A stretch of DNA of 16,083 nucleotides from an uncultured Verrucomicrobiota bacterium (GTDB lineage: Bacteria; Verrucomicrobiota; Kiritimatiellia; RFP12; UBA1067). The position numbers were made by a program, and so were the translations under genes. This document shows positions 14,725 through 16,083 of this stretch, in pieces (positions within the stretch are counted from its first letter, which is position 1; each line of letters opens with the position of its first letter). The stretch lies in assembly GCA_945483525.1 (NCBI GenBank), contig CALYRV010000035.1:1-16083 (forward strand). The letters run 5' to 3'. The notes under the pieces were generated by a model. It was not told where the DNA came from. It ran no database searches and saw only the letters and a list, made by a program, of their open reading frames with translations.

Positions 14725-15142
14725 GCCTTCCCCTTCTTCGCCTCTTCCTCCAAGGCGAGGAGATAACGATCGTAATCGCTGAGAAAAAGCTTGTCCTGCA
14801 CGATATTGTCAATCTTGAAACCAAGCGCGATGATGACCTGAAGGTTGTAATGATTTACCGAATAACTTTTACCATCCGAACCAGTTATTCGAATTTTTCG
14901 AATAACTGAATCCTCATCAAGTTCAGCGTCGGCAAATAGCTTCTTTATATGATAATTTACCGAATTAACCTCCACCCCATATACCGCGGCGAGCATTTTC
15001 TGGCTCATCCAGATGTTCTCGTCCTCATAGCGGAGTTCATACTTCTCGTTGCTCACACCTGCTGATGCAATGTAGGTAATGAACTGCGCCGCACTTGATT
15101 TCTGCGGTTCCAAATTTTCACCGTTGCTAATTTTCTTGCCAT
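14715..15142 (-). pseudogene. RhuM-family remnant (internally deleted, probably frameshifted start)
   Basis: The frame holds the N-terminal RhuM domain (QFITYIASAGVSNEKYELRYEDENIWMSQKMLAAVYGV and [14 protein letters not shown]) and then jumps to what looks like the family's extreme C-terminus ([21 protein letters not shown]). Full-length RhuM proteins are about 300-350 aa, so some 200 residues seem to have been lost with the frame kept. The first usable in-frame start is TTG at 15113. However, the best ribosome site (AAAAAGGA) points to ATGs at 15148/15142 in another frame, and one extra base after ATGGC would restore a natural start (M-A-K-K-I-S-N-G-E-N-L). RhuM genes are frequent passengers of type I restriction operons; their role is unclear. 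A short protein could still be made. Confidence 0.68.
14882..14908. repeat. Perfect 12-bp palindrome with extra half-site
   Basis: CAGTTATTCGAA and its exact complement flank a TTT spacer. A third copy of the half-site (CGAATAACT) lies at 14859-14867. All fall within the RhuM remnant, about 200 bases upstream of the predicted hsdM start. It could be an operator for the XRE regulator or an mRNA hairpin. Confidence 0.7.
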
Positions 15143-15165
15143 GGCCATATCCTTTTTAAATCGTT

Positions 15166-16083
15166 TCACAACATTGGCTCCATCGCGTCAGGATGTTTTT
15201 TGTAGTACGCGCGGAGTTTGTCGCGCAAGGCGAGACGGAGCTTTGGCGCAATGAGACCGAGCTCTTCGAGACGGAGAATGAACGCCTCCGCGGAAACACC
15301 GAAATACGCCTTGAGCGGCAACGCCTTCTCAAGCGTCCAATCCGACGGAGAAACACCGATAGCGGCAACACAGGTACGGACCGTCAGTCCCGGCATCAGA
15401 AACGACGCGGTGAAATCAGTCAGGAAACGATGCTGCTCCAACGACTCGTCCAGTCGCACACCGAGGGACGCGTAAAGCGCTGCGGACCCGAGTTCGTACA
15501 CCAGTCGATAAAGGCGACGCTCCGAGGTCATCAAAAGGTTAAGCACTATCGTCGGAGCCTTACGAGACTTATCCCACAACGCGACACTCCCCACCGCCTT
15601 CGGAAGCTTCGCCTCGACTATCACGACACCGCGATAACGCAACGACGAAGCAAGGTCTCCGACCGGCGCGGTACCAAGACCGAGATCATTGCGAAACTCC
15701 TCCGCAAGTGCCGCACCCGCTCCCTCGAACTTGACATGCGCCTTGTTCCATACCAGCGTACAATCAGGAGCGACGGTTTGCTCAACACCTTCTGCATCCG
15801 CTGTCAACGCCTTGATCGCCTTGGCTGCGTCCGGCTCGTGCGCTCGGATCGGAATATAAACCGACTTACTTACCGACTCCGATTCCGCTGCATCTTCTTC
15901 GTCGATCTTCCTCGCGCACTTCCGCTTCTCTCCGTAAAGTAGTTGCGGGATCGTCGAATCCAGCGCAGCGGCAATCCGCTCGACCATATTAAACGACGGA
16001 TTGACGCGTCCGTTCTCGACCTTACAAAGTTGCGCAGGCGCAATTTCCGCCCGCTTCGCCAGTTCGAACTGCTTCAGACCCTT
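15166..16083 (-). CDS. XRE regulator with degenerate ImmA/IrrE domain (5' end outside window)
   Basis: The frame enters from the right edge and its visible 305 codons begin inside a helix-turn-helix: KGLKQFELAKRAEIAP, then AQLCKVENGRVNPSF and ERIAAALDSTIPQLL, the XRE pattern. The C-terminal part has the ImmA/IrrE layout, including a segment where the family has HELGH, but it reads YELGS (about 15484-15498), and the later ExxA..F..LLMP region reads FLTDFTASFLMP. All three expected zinc ligands thus seem absent, and I predict no protease activity. Active relatives cleave repressors. An ATG at 15987 exists but would cut the HTH in half, so the true start is outside. It lies just upstream of the hsd genes, in the same direction, as a likely regulator. 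Confidence 0.83.
   Translation of the reverse strand, partial: KGLKQFELAKRAEIAPAQLCKVENGRVNPSFNMVERIAAALDSTIPQLLYGEKRKCARKIDEEDAAESESVSKSVYIPIRAHEPDAAKAIKALTADAEGVEQTVAPDCTLVWNKAHVKFEGAGAALAEEFRNDLGLGTAPVGDLASSLRYRGVVIVEAKLPKAVGSVALWDKSRKAPTIVLNLLMTSERRLYRLVYELGSAALYASLGVRLDESLEQHRFLTDFTASFLMPGLTVRTCVAAIGVSPSDWTLEKALPLKAYFGVSAEAFILRLEELGLIAPKLRLALRDKLRAYYKKHPDAMEPML

Noticed and set aside
13289..14782. 497-codon open frame on the plus strand opposite hsdM
   Set aside because: It is the antisense shadow of hsdM; the translation is Arg/His/Leu-rich with no domain, whereas the minus strand carries all methyltransferase motifs.
14675..14824. N-terminal extension of hsdM by 50 codons
   Set aside because: It covers the promoter and the end of the RhuM remnant; HsdM homologues start near the ATG at 14674.

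Overview
The window looks like a chromosomal segment from a bacterium of the PVC group, most likely Verrucomicrobiota or Kiritimatiellota. The support is a 199-aa protein of a type I remember from verrucomicrobial genomes, a GC-rich sequence with a normal dcw cluster start, and low-complexity heptamer and nonamer arrays placed inside genes. The phylum call is an inference. Every gene and tRNA I can support lies on the minus strand, so transcription runs from right to left.

Right part (about 16083 down to 8010): a type I restriction-modification locus of the IC (EcoR124-like) kind. In transcription order it holds an XRE regulator fused to an ImmA/IrrE-type domain whose zinc motif is lost (5' end outside the window), a shortened RhuM-family remnant, hsdM with its own promoter, a four-helix-bundle protein coupled to hsdM by an ATGA overlap, hsdS, and hsdR coupled to hsdS by TAATG. 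A hairpin terminator follows hsdR. hsdS carries two features that suggest switchable specificity: a G9 tract between its two target-recognition halves, where loss or gain of one G gives a stop within a few codons, and two tandem 12-bp units encoding TAEL, the repeat known to set spacer length in EcoR124-type enzymes. Three period-9 CTAG-based arrays sit in this operon, two of them translated in frame.

Middle part (about 7745 down to 3973): the start of a dcw cell-division and cell-wall cluster, mraZ-rsmH-ftsL-ftsI. mraZ has a strong promoter overlapped by three 10-bp-spaced GTGT boxes, which fits autoregulation by MraZ, and its mRNA should be nearly leaderless. The usual murE/mraY continuation is absent; ftsI is followed directly by tRNA-Arg(CCG).

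Left part (3865 down to 1): the PVC-type zinc-ribbon protein, a SNF2-family ATPase, a SWIM zinc-finger protein and a 46-aa ORF form a tight overlapping series, followed by tRNA-Met(CAT) and a partial tRNA-Thr(GGT). The SNF2 gene contains four short tandem arrays (two of GGTTCGT heptamers, one of AAGAGTG heptamers, one of 13-mers), all translated as peptide insertions that appear to lie outside the helicase motifs.
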